Below are positions 16,653-25,524 of a stretch of 44,626 nucleotides of DNA, piece by piece. The DNA is from Clostridiales bacterium (lineage in GTDB: Bacteria; Bacillota; Clostridia; Oscillospirales; Acutalibacteraceae). The notes beneath the pieces are model-generated. The model was not told the DNA's origin and did no database searches. It saw only the letters and a program-made list of their open reading frames with translations. The stretch's first letter is position 1. Every line of letters begins with the position of its first letter. A program made the position numbers and the translations under genes. The stretch spans positions 1 through 44,626 of the forward strand of contig JAILFM010000109.1 of the NCBI GenBank assembly GCA_024697575.1, in the 5' to 3' direction.

Positions 16653-18030
16653 TACATTAACAAGGGAAAAGCAGACATTTGTTCCTATTGAGCCGGGTAA
16701 AGCCCGCATCTATGCCTGCGGTCCAACTGTATATAACTATATTCATATCGGAAACGCAAGACCGCTGTGTGTCTTTGATGTTCTCAGAAGATACCTTGAA
16801 TATATCGGTTATGATGTAACTTTTGTTCAGAATTTTACGGATATTGACGATAAGATAATAAAAAAAGCAAACGAGGACGGAACTGATTATTTAACAGTTT
16901 CCAAAAAGTTTATTGATGAGTTTTGGATTGATGCAAAAGGTCTTAATTTCAGAAAAGCCGATATTCATCCTCTTGCTACCGAAAACATTGATAAAATAAT
17001 TGAAATCGTAACAGGTCTTATCGAAAAAGGACACGCTTATGTCGTTGACGGTGATGTATATTTTGCAACAAACACTTTCCCGGAATACGGTAAGCTGTCA
17101 CATCAGCCGCTTGAAGACCTTGAAGCCGGCGCAAGAATAATGATTGGTGACATTAAGCGTAATCCTATGGACTTTGCTCTTTGGAAAAAGGCAAAGCCGG
17201 GTGAACCATATTGGGAATCTCCCTGGGGTCAGGGAAGACCGGGCTGGCATATTGAATGTTCCGCAATGAATATCCGTTATCTTGGCGAAAGCATAGATAT
17301 TCACTGCGGCGGTCAGGATTTGATTTTTCCGCACCACGAAAATGAAATTGCGCAAAGCGAATGCTTTACCGGTAAACCGTTTGCAAATTACTGGATGCAC
17401 AACGGGTATATCAATGTAGACAATGTTAAGATGTCAAAATCACTCGGTAATTTCTTTACTGTCAGAGATGTTGCGGAAAAGTACGGATATGAGCCCATCA
17501 GATACTTAATGATTTCTTCTTCATACAGAAGTCCGATTAATTACAGCGTTGATATTATTGAGCAGTGCAAGGCGTCGCTTCAACGTCTTTATAACTGCAG
17601 GGATAATATTGATTTTGAGCTGAAAAATGCTGCTGACGGTGAAATTGATGCCGGAATAAAAGATCAATGCGATAAAAGAGTAGCTCAATTTAAAGATGCA
17701 ATGGATGATGATCTTAACACAGCAGACGGAATTGCCGCTGTTTTTGATCTTGTTAAAGATATCAATACGCTTGTTTTAAACAAAGGGTCATCCAAGGCAA
17801 CAATCAGTTACGCTGCCGAAAAATTTGATGAATTGACCAATGTTCTCGGTCTTATGTATAATCGAAATAAAGAAGAAACAGATGATGAAATTGAGGAATT
17901 AATTAATCAGCGTACTCTTGCGCGCAAAGATAAAAACTGGGCTAAAGCCGATGAAATTCGCGATAAATTAAAGAATATGGGTATAATTCTTGAGGATACA
18001 CCCAACGGAATTAAATGGCACAGACAATAA
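16639..18030 (+). CDS. cysS: Cysteinyl-tRNA synthetase
   Basis: A 463-residue class I synthetase. The HIGH-like motif is HIGN at residues 36-39 in ACGPTVYNYIHIGNARP, with a zinc-ligand Cys before it. The KMSKS motif is exact at 264-268. The substrate pocket has GWHIECSAMN, IHCGGQDLIFPHHENEIAQ and a helical C-terminal domain ending in the usual IKW segment. I chose ATG 16639, which has GAGGG upstream, over an earlier ATG inside cysE. It is the last gene of the lexA operon, before the terminator at 18048-18090. Confidence 0.96.
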   Translation: MRIFNTLTREKQTFVPIEPGKARIYACGPTVYNYIHIGNARPLCVFDVLRRYLEYIGYDVTFVQNFTDIDDKIIKKANEDGTDYLTVSKKFIDEFWIDAKGLNFRKADIHPLATENIDKIIEIVTGLIEKGHAYVVDGDVYFATNTFPEYGKLSHQPLEDLEAGARIMIGDIKRNPMDFALWKKAKPGEPYWESPWGQGRPGWHIECSAMNIRYLGESIDIHCGGQDLIFPHHENEIAQSECFTGKPFANYWMHNGYINVDNVKMSKSLGNFFTVRDVAEKYGYEPIRYLMISSSYRSPINYSVDIIEQCKASLQRLYNCRDNIDFELKNAADGEIDAGIKDQCDKRVAQFKDAMDDDLNTADGIAAVFDLVKDINTLVLNKGSSKATISYAAEKFDELTNVLGLMYNRNKEETDDEIEELINQRTLARKDKNWAKADEIRDKLKNMGIILEDTPNGIKWHRQ

Positions 18031-18047
18031 AATCTTTGCTTTTTTTG

Positions 18048-18090
18048 AAGAAGATGTTTGTCATTTTATATGTGCAAATATCTTCTTTTT
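18048..18090 (+). terminator. Intrinsic terminator after cysS
   Basis: A 13-pair stem, AAGAAGATGTTTG (18048-18060) with CAAATATCTTCTT (18075-18087), has one G-U pair, a 14-base loop and a run of T (18086-18090). It ends the lexA-cysS operon. Confidence 0.85.
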
Positions 18091-18123
18091 AATAGATTAT
18101 CATAATTAACACTTGATTATATA

Positions 18124-18870
18124 ATGGAATTAAAAGATTTTTTTAAGAATAATAATAAAGCGGCTGTTGCGTTTTCCGGCGGTATTGATTCTTCGTTTTT
18201 ACTTTATGAGGCAAAGAAATACGGAGCTGATATAACTGCATATTTTGTTAACTCTGCTTTTCAGCCGGAATTTGAACTGAATAATGCGTTGGATTTCTCG
18301 AGGAAATACAATATACCTTTAAAAATTGTTGATTTTGATGTTTTATCCTGCAATGATGTAATACAGAATAACTGTGAAAGATGTTATTATTGCAAGAAAA
18401 GAATTTTCAGCTTAATTAAAAGTGCTACCGAAAAAGACGGATACACTCTTTTAATTGACGGAACCAATGCTTCAGACAAAGAAACAGATCGCCCCGGTAT
18501 GGCAGCTTTGAAAGAATTGGGTGTAGTTTCTCCGCTTAAAGAATGCGGCATTACAAAAGAAGAAATACTGCTGCGTTCTAAAGAAGAAGATATAATTTGC
18601 AATAATTTATTTTCGTATTCATGTCTTGCAACCAGAATTCCTTTTGGAGAGCATATAACAAAAGAAAAACTTGAAATAACAGAAAAAGCTGAAAAATATT
18701 TATACACACTCGGATTTCGTGATTTCAGGGTAAGAACAGTAAATTCAAACGCAAAAATTCAGTTAAAAGCTTCGCAATTTGAACTTATCTTGAAGAAACG
18801 ATATGATGTTTTAAACTATTTAAGACAGTTTTATCCTTCTGTTTGCCTTGACTTGGAGGAAAGAAAATGA
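18124..18870 (+). CDS. larE: Nickel-pincer cofactor synthesis protein LarE
   Basis: A 248-residue PP-loop sulfurtransferase that turns the carboxylates of P2CMN into thiocarboxylates for the nickel-pincer nucleotide of lactate racemase. The PP-loop SGGIDSS is at residues 18-24. Cys167 in YSCLATRIP matches the sacrificial Cys176 of the Lactobacillus plantarum enzyme. Extra Cys84, Cys87 and Cys90 lie in NNCERCYYCKK. No Shine-Dalgarno is visible before ATG 18124, which is odd, but the N-terminus fits the family. It shares four bases (ATGA) with larB. The first gene after a terminator, its promoter was not found. Confidence 0.92.
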   Translation: MELKDFFKNNNKAAVAFSGGIDSSFLLYEAKKYGADITAYFVNSAFQPEFELNNALDFSRKYNIPLKIVDFDVLSCNDVIQNNCERCYYCKKRIFSLIKSATEKDGYTLLIDGTNASDKETDRPGMAALKELGVVSPLKECGITKEEILLRSKEEDIICNNLFSYSCLATRIPFGEHITKEKLEITEKAEKYLYTLGFRDFRVRTVNSNAKIQLKASQFELILKKRYDVLNYLRQFYPSVCLDLEERK

Positions 18871-19619
18871 ATAACGAAGTATGCTCACTTCTTGAAAATG
18901 TAAGGAACGGAACTGTCAGTGTTGACGATGCGTTGCTTAAACTTAAAAAGGAACCGTTTGAAGATTTAGACTTTGCTAAAATTGATTATCACCGTACTGT
19001 CCGCCAAGGTATGCCTGAGGTAATCTACGGCGCGGGTAAAACCTTAAAACAAATAGTTTTAATTGCGGATAATATGCTTAAAAACGGCGAAAACAGAATA
19101 TTAATAACACGTATTGACAAAAAAAATGCCGATGAGCTGTCACAGTCCTTCAATTTAAACTATTATGATGAAGCCCGTATTGCTATTATCGGCGATATGC
19201 CCGAGCCTGACGGAATAGGCAAAATTGTTGTTCTTACAGCCGGTACTTCCGATATTCCGGTTGCTCAGGAAGCGGCTGTTACAGCCGAGGCCTTCGGTAA
19301 TGAAGTTGTAAGGCTGTTTGATGTCGGTGTTGCCGGTCTTCACAGACTGCTTAGTTTTTTAGATGATATTATGTCTGCAACTGTTATCATTGCAATCGCC
19401 GGTATGGAAGGCGCACTGGCGAGTGTTGTCGGCGGTTTGGCTGACTGCCCGGTTATAGCTGTGCCTACAAGTGTCGGTTACGGTTCATCTTTTGGCGGTT
19501 TTGCTGCGCTGTTATCAATGCTTAACAGCTGTGCTTCGGGTGTCAGTGTGGTGAATATTGACAACGGTTTCGGAGCCGGCTATCTGGCGGGAATGATAAA
19601 TCATATTGGTAAGAAATAG
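18867..19619 (+). CDS. larB: Nickel-pincer cofactor synthesis protein LarB
   Basis: A 250-residue protein that carboxylates and hydrolyses nicotinic acid adenine dinucleotide to give P2CMN, the first step to the nickel-pincer nucleotide. The C-terminal half is a PurE-like domain with VLTAGTSDIPVAQEAAVTAE, a DVGVAGLHRLL segment, VIAIAGMEGALASVVGGLA and VIAVPTSVGYGSSFGG. The N-terminal part contains the family's DYHRTVRQGMPEVIYGAGKT. Length is typical. ATG overlaps the larE stop. Confidence 0.95.
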   Translation: MNNEVCSLLENVRNGTVSVDDALLKLKKEPFEDLDFAKIDYHRTVRQGMPEVIYGAGKTLKQIVLIADNMLKNGENRILITRIDKKNADELSQSFNLNYYDEARIAIIGDMPEPDGIGKIVVLTAGTSDIPVAQEAAVTAEAFGNEVVRLFDVGVAGLHRLLSFLDDIMSATVIIAIAGMEGALASVVGGLADCPVIAVPTSVGYGSSFGGFAALLSMLNSCASGVSVVNIDNGFGAGYLAGMINHIGKK

Positions 19620-19660
19620 TTAATTCTTTTTGTATTTATTAGAAAACAGAGGCGTGATTT

Positions 19661-20884
19661 ATGAAGATTTTATATTTTGATTGTTCAATGGGCGCTGCAG
19701 GTGATATGTTAACCGCCGCACTGTTTGAATTGATTGATAATAAAGAAGAATTTATTAATAAAGTTAATAATTTAAGTATTCCCGGCGTAACTTTTTGCTT
19801 TGAAAATGCCAAAAAATGCGGTATTACAGGTACTGCTGTAAAAGTGAAGGTTAACAATATCGAAGAAGATGTAAAATTGTTTGATAACAACCATATTCAT
19901 TCTTCCCCAATACATGAAGAAGAGCACCACCATCATCACCATCACAGCAGCCTTGATTATATTAACCATATTGTGAGTAGTTTATCGTTAACAGAGAAGG
20001 TAAAAAATGATATTTCAGCTGTTTTTACGATTTTAGCCGACGCCGAAAGCAAAGTTCACGGACAGCCGATTGAAGAGATTCATTTTCATGAAGTGGGTTC
20101 CATGGACGCGATTGCGGATATTACTGCTGTTTGTATGCTGATAAATGAAATATCACCCGACAGAATTTTATCTTCACCGATTAATGTCGGGTCCGGCTTT
20201 GTAAAATGCGCTCACGGAATTCTACCGGTTCCCGCTCCCGCAACCGCAAACATTCTTAACGGAGTACCTGTCTATACAGCTATGATAAAAAGCGAACTGT
20301 GTACGCCTACTGGTGCGGCGCTTTTAAAATATTTCGTTTCTGAATTTTGCGATATGCCGGTTTTAGAAATAAAAAAAACCGGTTACGGCATGGGTTCAAA
20401 AGAATTTGAAGTTGCAAACATTTTAAGAGCGCACCTTTGTGATTATGGTAATTGCAGAGACAGAGTGGCAGAGCTTAAATGTAACATCGATGATATGACC
20501 GGCGAAGAAATCGGTTTTGCTTTTGAGAAAATAATGTCAGGCGGAGCATTAGATGTGTTTTTAACAACTGTTCAAATGAAAAAAATGCGCCCGGGTATTT
20601 TATTGACAGTGATATGCCTTGAAAAAGATGTTTCCCAAATTACAAATCTGATCTTTAAATATACAAATACCATAGGTATACGCGAATCTGTTTGCAATCG
20701 AAGCGTTTTACAAAGAAAAATAAAACAAGTTGATACAAATTTCGGAAAAGTCCATAAAAAGATATCTGAAGGTTATGAAATAAAAAAAGAAAAGTTTGAA
20801 TATGATGATATTTCCGAAATTGCAAATAACAATAATACAAGCATTGACGATATAAAAAATAATATATTTGAAATAAACCAATAA
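19661..20884 (+). CDS. larC: Nickel insertion protein LarC (single ORF)
   Basis: A 407-residue CTP-dependent cyclometallase that puts nickel into the pincer nucleotide. It begins with YFDCSMGAAGDMLTAAL, has a His-rich stretch near residues 87-93 that may bind nickel, then HFHEVGSMDAIADI, PINVGSGFVKCAHGILPVPAPA and an ELCTPTGAAL segment. The C-terminal half has NIDDMTGEE and KKMRPG. In L. plantarum LarC is split by a programmed frameshift; here the reading frame is continuous. GAGGCG lies about ten bases before the ATG. Lactate racemase larA is not in the window. Confidence 0.95.
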   Translation: MKILYFDCSMGAAGDMLTAALFELIDNKEEFINKVNNLSIPGVTFCFENAKKCGITGTAVKVKVNNIEEDVKLFDNNHIHSSPIHEEEHHHHHHHSSLDYINHIVSSLSLTEKVKNDISAVFTILADAESKVHGQPIEEIHFHEVGSMDAIADITAVCMLINEISPDRILSSPINVGSGFVKCAHGILPVPAPATANILNGVPVYTAMIKSELCTPTGAALLKYFVSEFCDMPVLEIKKTGYGMGSKEFEVANILRAHLCDYGNCRDRVAELKCNIDDMTGEEIGFAFEKIMSGGALDVFLTTVQMKKMRPGILLTVICLEKDVSQITNLIFKYTNTIGIRESVCNRSVLQRKIKQVDTNFGKVHKKISEGYEIKKEKFEYDDISEIANNNNTSIDDIKNNIFEINQ

Positions 20885-20929
20885 CAATATTTTGTAACAA
20901 TTTTATTACCTGCTTTTCGGAGAATTTTG

Positions 20930-22180
20930 ATGAAAAAAATCAGAGATTATAATTTGGTGATTGTCAGTCAAAAAGGCGAAAGATGGCTTTCAAGCGGTCA
21001 TCCGTGGGTTTATTCGTCGGATGTAGTCAATGTTAAAAATATTACCGGTAATGAAACGGAAAACGGTGACATTGTTGATGTTGTTTCTCAAAAGGGCAAA
21101 TATATCGGAACGGGTTTTTACAATAAAATAAGTAAAATTGCCGTAAGAATTATTTCGACAAATGCAAATGATACCTTTAATTCTTCTTTCTGGCGCCGTC
21201 GTGTTAATTATGCTGTTGAATACAGGTTGTCCGTTATGCCGCATGACAATATAGATGCTTTCCGCGTAATCTTCGGAGAATCCGACGGTTTTCCCGGTCT
21301 TACGGTAGACTTGTTTCATAATATTTTGTCGGTTCAGTCTCTTTCATATGGAATTGAAAAGAATAAAGACATTATCTATCCGATAATTATTGAGACCCTT
21401 GAAGAAAAAGGGTTTGAGATTTCCGGTTTATATGAGCGTAATGACGTTGCAATCAGAGAACTTGAAGGGTTGAGAGAATATAAAGGTTGGTATAATTTTT
21501 CAAATAAAAGAAATCAGGCTGAACCTAAAGTTGAAATTACAGAAAACGGAATAAAATATCTTGTTGATATTGAAAACGGTCAAAAAACAGGGTTCTTTCT
21601 CGATCAGAAATTTAACAGACTGTCGGTTGCAAAAATTGCCAAAGGTAAAAAAGTTCTTGACTGCTTTACACATACCGGCTCTTTTGCCTTAAATGCCGCT
21701 TTCGGCGGCGCTGAACATGTAACTGCGGTTGATGTTTCAAAGTCAGCTCTTGATATGGCAAAGCATAACGCTCAGCTTAACGGTCTAAGTGATAAAATTG
21801 AATTTATTAAGGCGGATGTATTTGATTTTCTGCCTGCTTTGATTGATAAAGGCGGACATCCATTTGATTTTATTATACTCGATCCTCCGGCGTTCACAAA
21901 GTCAAGAAAAACAGCGTTTAATGCTGAAAAGGGTTATAAAGAAATAAACTACAGGGCTATGAAGCTTTTACCGCTTGGCGGCTATCTGGCTACTGCTTCG
22001 TGCAGTCATTTCATGCCACACGCTCGGTTTGAAAAAATGCTGATTTCAGCCGCTTCGGATGCCAAAGTTAAACTTAAACAAATCGAGGTAAAGCAACAGG
22101 GGACAGACCACCCTGTAATGTGGAATGTCCCCGAAACGGATTATCTTAAGTTTTATATTTTTCAAATAGTTGATTTTTAA
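20930..22180 (+). CDS. rlmI: RlmI-like 23S rRNA cytosine methyltransferase
   Basis: A 416-residue class I SAM methyltransferase of the RlmI/RlmK family (23S rRNA m5C1962 in E. coli). The N-terminal PUA domain (about 1-85) contains SGHPWVYSSDVV. The methyltransferase domain has the NGQKTGFFLDQ segment, motif I as VLDCFTHTGSFALNAA, DVSKSALDMA, and the catalytic region ILDPPAFTKSRK, followed by TASCSHFM. I chose ATG 20930, which has CGGAG upstream, over TTG three bases earlier. It ends nine bases before the convergent transporter gene. The exact target base is inferred from the family. Confidence 0.88.
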   Translation: MKKIRDYNLVIVSQKGERWLSSGHPWVYSSDVVNVKNITGNETENGDIVDVVSQKGKYIGTGFYNKISKIAVRIISTNANDTFNSSFWRRRVNYAVEYRLSVMPHDNIDAFRVIFGESDGFPGLTVDLFHNILSVQSLSYGIEKNKDIIYPIIIETLEEKGFEISGLYERNDVAIRELEGLREYKGWYNFSNKRNQAEPKVEITENGIKYLVDIENGQKTGFFLDQKFNRLSVAKIAKGKKVLDCFTHTGSFALNAAFGGAEHVTAVDVSKSALDMAKHNAQLNGLSDKIEFIKADVFDFLPALIDKGGHPFDFIILDPPAFTKSRKTAFNAEKGYKEINYRAMKLLPLGGYLATASCSHFMPHARFEKMLISAASDAKVKLKQIEVKQQGTDHPVMWNVPETDYLKFYIFQIVDF

Positions 22181-22189
22181 ATCAAGAAT

Positions 22190-23617
22190 TCAATTGCTTT
22201 CATTCAAGATAGATTTTTCTTTTTTGATTTTTTCGGAAATTTTAAGAGTTATATTGTCCATATATTCGCCTACAAGTTTATACTTTTTGCAGAAAACAAT
22301 CAGTGAACCGATTATGAAAAGGGGAGGAATGACATACATCATTGCAGATACCGCGCTGTGAACCTGCGCGCTGTTTCCTGAGTGCATATCGCCTACATAA
22401 CCTGTTATCCATAACAGAGCATAAAGCGATATTGTCTGCATTGTATATGCCATCTTTTGAAGAAACCCCTTCATTGAAAAAGTGACGCTTTCGTTTCTGC
22501 CGCCTGTTTTGATTTCTCCGTAGTCAACAATATCACTCAAAAATACTGTCTGGCTTACGAACATTACCGCGCTTCCAAGAGAAACAAAAGTATAAGCAAT
22601 ATTCAGCAAAGTGTATTGCCTGAGCATACCGGAAATACCCATAAAAACAAATCCGATCACTTCAACCGTTAGTGCAATAATATATCTTTTTCTCTTATCG
22701 AACCATTTTTCAAGTAAAAGAACTGCCGGCAGACCGATTATTGAGCCCACCGCTCCGAAAAGCCCGAATGTTGACTGCATTTTAACATTGCCGACAACAA
22801 CATCAAAAAAGTAAGATCCCGCAGCCGCCGCAAGGTACCATCCGGTATTTGACAGCATTGCAAAAATCATAAAAATCATCAATTGATCATTGGATTTAAT
22901 GATTTTTATAGAATTTGAAAATGAAAATTTTTCGCTTTGAGGCGCTGACAAACGCTTGTTTTCCTTTGTTACGCTAACGCATAATAAAGCAAAAACAATC
23001 AGGAAAAATGAACATGAAATTGATGTTATTCTGAAGGAGTTGCTGTCATAAACCTTGTTGTTGCCGTCATATGTAATACTTACCGCTGTCATGAGAATCG
23101 GTCCTATTATTTGAATTATGCCTTGACCAATTCCGGAAAATGCTCTCGTAATAGTAGCGACAAGGTTTCTTTCTTTTGGGTCGCTCGTAAAAGAGGGCAC
23201 CATTGACCAATACGGAATATCGGCAACGGTATTCGTCATACCCCAAAGCACATACATAATTGCGATATAGACATATAAGCCCACACCCTGCAGACCGAAG
23301 ATATTATTAAATAAAAGTGAAAGAACTATACCGTTTAAACACGCGCCCAGTAAAATCCACGGTCTGTATTTCCCCATTTTATGGTTTGAACGGTCGACTA
23401 TGGAACCCATTATCGGGTCGTTAATGCCGTCCCAAACTCTGGAAAACGCAGTCAAAAAAAGCAGAAATGCGCTGTGAAGCATCAAAACATCAGTTAAGTA
23501 TTTGTTAAGATACTGATTAAACATCCCATAACTTAAATCAAGACCGATAGCGCCTAATCCGTAGCCTAAATACCTTGGTATATTGTTTTTTGATTTATTT
23601 TCATCTTTTTTTGACAA
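22190..23617 (-). CDS. GPH-family sugar:cation symporter
   Basis: A 475-residue, twelve-helix transporter of the glycoside-pentoside-hexuronide (MelB-like) family. It has the N-terminal RVWDGINDPIMGSIVDRS motif with a Lys-Tyr-Arg-Pro (GKYRPW) loop that is the family signature. The start is a TTG at 23617 with GGAG ten bases upstream; no ATG exists nearby. It is divergent from the GH29 gene, with a shared promoter region, which suggests that it imports the glycoside cleaved by that enzyme. The substrate is inferred from context only. Confidence 0.85.
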   Translation of the reverse strand: MSKKDENKSKNNIPRYLGYGLGAIGLDLSYGMFNQYLNKYLTDVLMLHSAFLLFLTAFSRVWDGINDPIMGSIVDRSNHKMGKYRPWILLGACLNGIVLSLLFNNIFGLQGVGLYVYIAIMYVLWGMTNTVADIPYWSMVPSFTSDPKERNLVATITRAFSGIGQGIIQIIGPILMTAVSITYDGNNKVYDSNSFRITSISCSFFLIVFALLCVSVTKENKRLSAPQSEKFSFSNSIKIIKSNDQLMIFMIFAMLSNTGWYLAAAAGSYFFDVVVGNVKMQSTFGLFGAVGSIIGLPAVLLLEKWFDKRKRYIIALTVEVIGFVFMGISGMLRQYTLLNIAYTFVSLGSAVMFVSQTVFLSDIVDYGEIKTGGRNESVTFSMKGFLQKMAYTMQTISLYALLWITGYVGDMHSGNSAQVHSAVSAMMYVIPPLFIIGSLIVFCKKYKLVGEYMDNITLKISEKIKKEKSILNESN

Positions 23618-23641
23618 AAGTAATCAACTCCAATACGGTTA

Positions 23642-23671
23642 TTTACCTGCTGAGTTTAACATAAATAATAT
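23642..23671 (+). promoter_or_regulatory. Candidate promoter for the GH29 gene
   Basis: TTTACC (23642-23647) and TAATAT (23666-23671) at 18-base spacing point toward the GH29 gene. They overlap the divergent transporter promoter (23653-23681), so the two directions may compete. Tentative. Confidence 0.4.
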
Positions 23672-23681
23672 TATTTTTCAA
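23653..23681 (-). promoter_or_regulatory. Promoter of the GPH transporter gene
   Basis: Read on the minus strand: TTGAAA (23681-23676), a 17-base spacer, and TAAACT (23658-23653) preceded by TGT, an extended -10. It lies about 36 bases before the TTG start. Confidence 0.6.
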
Positions 23682-23706
23682 TACTTACAGTTTTGAGGAT
23701 TTTCCG

Positions 23707-25128
23707 ATGAAAAAAACACCTGATTATGTAAAGAATGCAGCTTCTGTTGTTCCGAGTGAAAGACAGATAAAATGGCAACAGACAGAGTTTTACGCTTTTG
23801 TACATTTTGGAATGAATACTTTTACTGATTCCGAGTGGGGCAGCGGTAACGAATCTCCTTCACTATTTAACCCTTCAAAGCTTGACTGCAGACAGTGGGC
23901 GAAGCTGTTTATGTTAAGCGGAATGAAAGCGATGATATTGACAGCTAAACATCATGATGGATTTTGTTTATGGCCGAGTGAATATACAGATCACAGTGTA
24001 AAATCTTCTCCATGGCGTAACGGACGAGGAGATGTTGTTGCAGACTGCGCTGCGGCATGCAAGGAATTTGGACTTAAATTCGGCATTTATGTTTCTCCAT
24101 GGGACCGCCATGAGGAATCATACGGTTCAGGTAAGGATTATGACGATTATTTTGTTAATCAACTGACTGAACTTTGTTCAGATTACGGTGAGCTGTTTTG
24201 TGTTTGGTTTGACGGCGCATGCGGTGAAGGCAAAGACGGAAAAAAGCAGAATTATGATTGGCTGAGGTATTATGATGTTATTCGCTCTCTTCAGCCAAAC
24301 GCAACAATTAACATTTGCGGTCCGGATGTAAGATGGTGCGGCAATGAAGTCGGCGTTTGCCGTAAGAGCGAGTGGAGCGTTGTGCCGTATTATTATTCAG
24401 ATTTCGAATTAATAAAAAAAGAAAATCAGATAAAATCATTCCATATTCCTAAAAATACCAGTAAAATGGCTCTTGATATAGGCAGCAGAAAAAGGATTAA
24501 AAAATGTCCGGAACTGATTTGGTATCCGGCTGAAGTGGATGTTTCCGTTCGTAAAGGATGGTTTTATCATGAATCAGATAAGTACTCTGTTAAACCATTG
24601 AACAAAATAATGGATATCTATTATAATTCGGTTGGATCCAACGCTTGTTTGCTTTTAAATGTTCCGCCAAACAAGGAAGGGAAAATCAGCTCTGAAGATA
24701 CCGATCTTCTGCTTTCAGTCGGAGCTCAGCTTGACATTGAATTTAATGAAAATCTAGCGCTTGGCTCAACTTTAACATGTGATAGGTGTCTCGATAAAGA
24801 GCATGATTCTCAAAACATTATTGATAATCCCGGTGATAATTACTGGCATTCGGGATATGATCCGGACGGCAGCACACTTTTACTTGACCTTGGCGATGAA
24901 TATGATATTGATAAAATTGTATTAGGCGAACATATCAGAAGTGGTCAGCAAATAGAAAGGTTTACCCTTTATGTCAAAACCGGAAACAAATGGAATAAGC
25001 TGTATAATGGTACAGTAATCGGCTATAAGAAGATTATAAGATTTAAGGAAGTCAGAGCAAGATATTTTAAACTTGTAATTAATAAATCAAGATGTTTCGC
25101 AACACTTGAAAAATTTGAGGCGTATTAA
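23707..25128 (+). CDS. GH29 alpha-L-fucosidase
   Basis: A 473-residue cytoplasmic glycosidase. The catalytic domain (about 1-340) has FVHFGMNTFTD, LTAKHHDGFCLWPSEYTDHS, IYVSPWDRH and the nucleophile Asp169 in CVWFDGA, the classic GH29 layout; LLNVPPNKEG closes the domain. A C-terminal F5/8-type galactose-binding-like domain (about 350-473) follows, with YWHSGYDP and DIDKIVLGEHI. There is no signal peptide, so small fucosylated glycans would be cut after import. GAGG is eight bases before the ATG. The divergent GPH transporter is the probable partner. Its stop overlaps the next start by one base. Confidence 0.9.
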   Translation: MKKTPDYVKNAASVVPSERQIKWQQTEFYAFVHFGMNTFTDSEWGSGNESPSLFNPSKLDCRQWAKLFMLSGMKAMILTAKHHDGFCLWPSEYTDHSVKSSPWRNGRGDVVADCAAACKEFGLKFGIYVSPWDRHEESYGSGKDYDDYFVNQLTELCSDYGELFCVWFDGACGEGKDGKKQNYDWLRYYDVIRSLQPNATINICGPDVRWCGNEVGVCRKSEWSVVPYYYSDFELIKKENQIKSFHIPKNTSKMALDIGSRKRIKKCPELIWYPAEVDVSVRKGWFYHESDKYSVKPLNKIMDIYYNSVGSNACLLLNVPPNKEGKISSEDTDLLLSVGAQLDIEFNENLALGSTLTCDRCLDKEHDSQNIIDNPGDNYWHSGYDPDGSTLLLDLGDEYDIDKIVLGEHIRSGQQIERFTLYVKTGNKWNKLYNGTVIGYKKIIRFKEVRARYFKLVINKSRCFATLEKFEAY

Positions 25129-25472
25129 TGAATATACAAATTTTCGGCACAAACAAGTGCTTTGACACTAAAAAGGCTCAGCGATACTTTAAAGAGCGTA
25201 ACATTAAATTTCAATATGTTGATTTAACTCAAAAGAGTTTGAGCAGAGGTGAACTTGACTCTGTCAGAAAATCTACCGGTTTATCAATTGAAGAAATTTT
25301 GAATGAAAAATCAAAGGATTACGAGAAAAGCTTTATTAAATATATTGCGGGCGAAGAAGCTAAGATTGAAAAAATCCTTGAAAACGGCACTTTACTTAAG
25401 ACACCGATAGTCCGTAACGGAAAACAGGCTACGGTTGGTTATTCACCGGAAGTCTGGAAAACCTGGGAATAA
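25128..25472 (+). CDS. ArsC/Spx-family thioredoxin-fold protein
   Basis: A 114-residue protein of the arsenate reductase-like (ArsC/Spx/YffB) family. It begins IQIFGTNKCFDTKKAQRYF, with a single Cys11 where Spx has CxxC, and ends with LLKTPIVRNGKQATVGY, the cis-Pro and substrate segment of the family. It may be a glutaredoxin- or mycothiol-independent reductase; arsenate activity is not implied. The ATG overlaps the GH29 stop (TAATG), so it is translationally coupled to a fucosidase, an unexplained pairing. Confidence 0.8.
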   Translation: MNIQIFGTNKCFDTKKAQRYFKERNIKFQYVDLTQKSLSRGELDSVRKSTGLSIEEILNEKSKDYEKSFIKYIAGEEAKIEKILENGTLLKTPIVRNGKQATVGYSPEVWKTWE

Positions 25473-25493
25473 ACAGGAGTATAATTATCAAGA

Positions 25494-25516
25494 CGGCCCG
25501 GAATTAATCCGAGCCG
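25494..25516. terminator. Hairpin between convergent genes
   Basis: CGGCCCGGA (25494-25502) pairs with TCCGAGCCG (25508-25516) with one central mismatch and a five-base loop. It lies between two converging genes. Neither side has a strong T-run (ATTATTTATGATTTTG on the plus side), so terminator function is only likely. Confidence 0.45.
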
Positions 25517-25524
25517 CCGATTAT

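Noticed and set aside
18120-18125. TATAAT as a -10 box for larE
   Set aside because: It includes the start codon itself and has no -35 at proper spacing; noted only as an oddity.
19921-19946. His-rich stretch in larC that looks like a cloning tag
   Set aside because: Metal-binding His runs are native in LarC; the frame continues with normal family sequence on both sides.
22170-22185. Inverted repeat TTGATTT/AAATCAA between rlmI and the transporter
   Set aside because: The loop would be only two bases and no T-run follows, so it is not a credible terminator.
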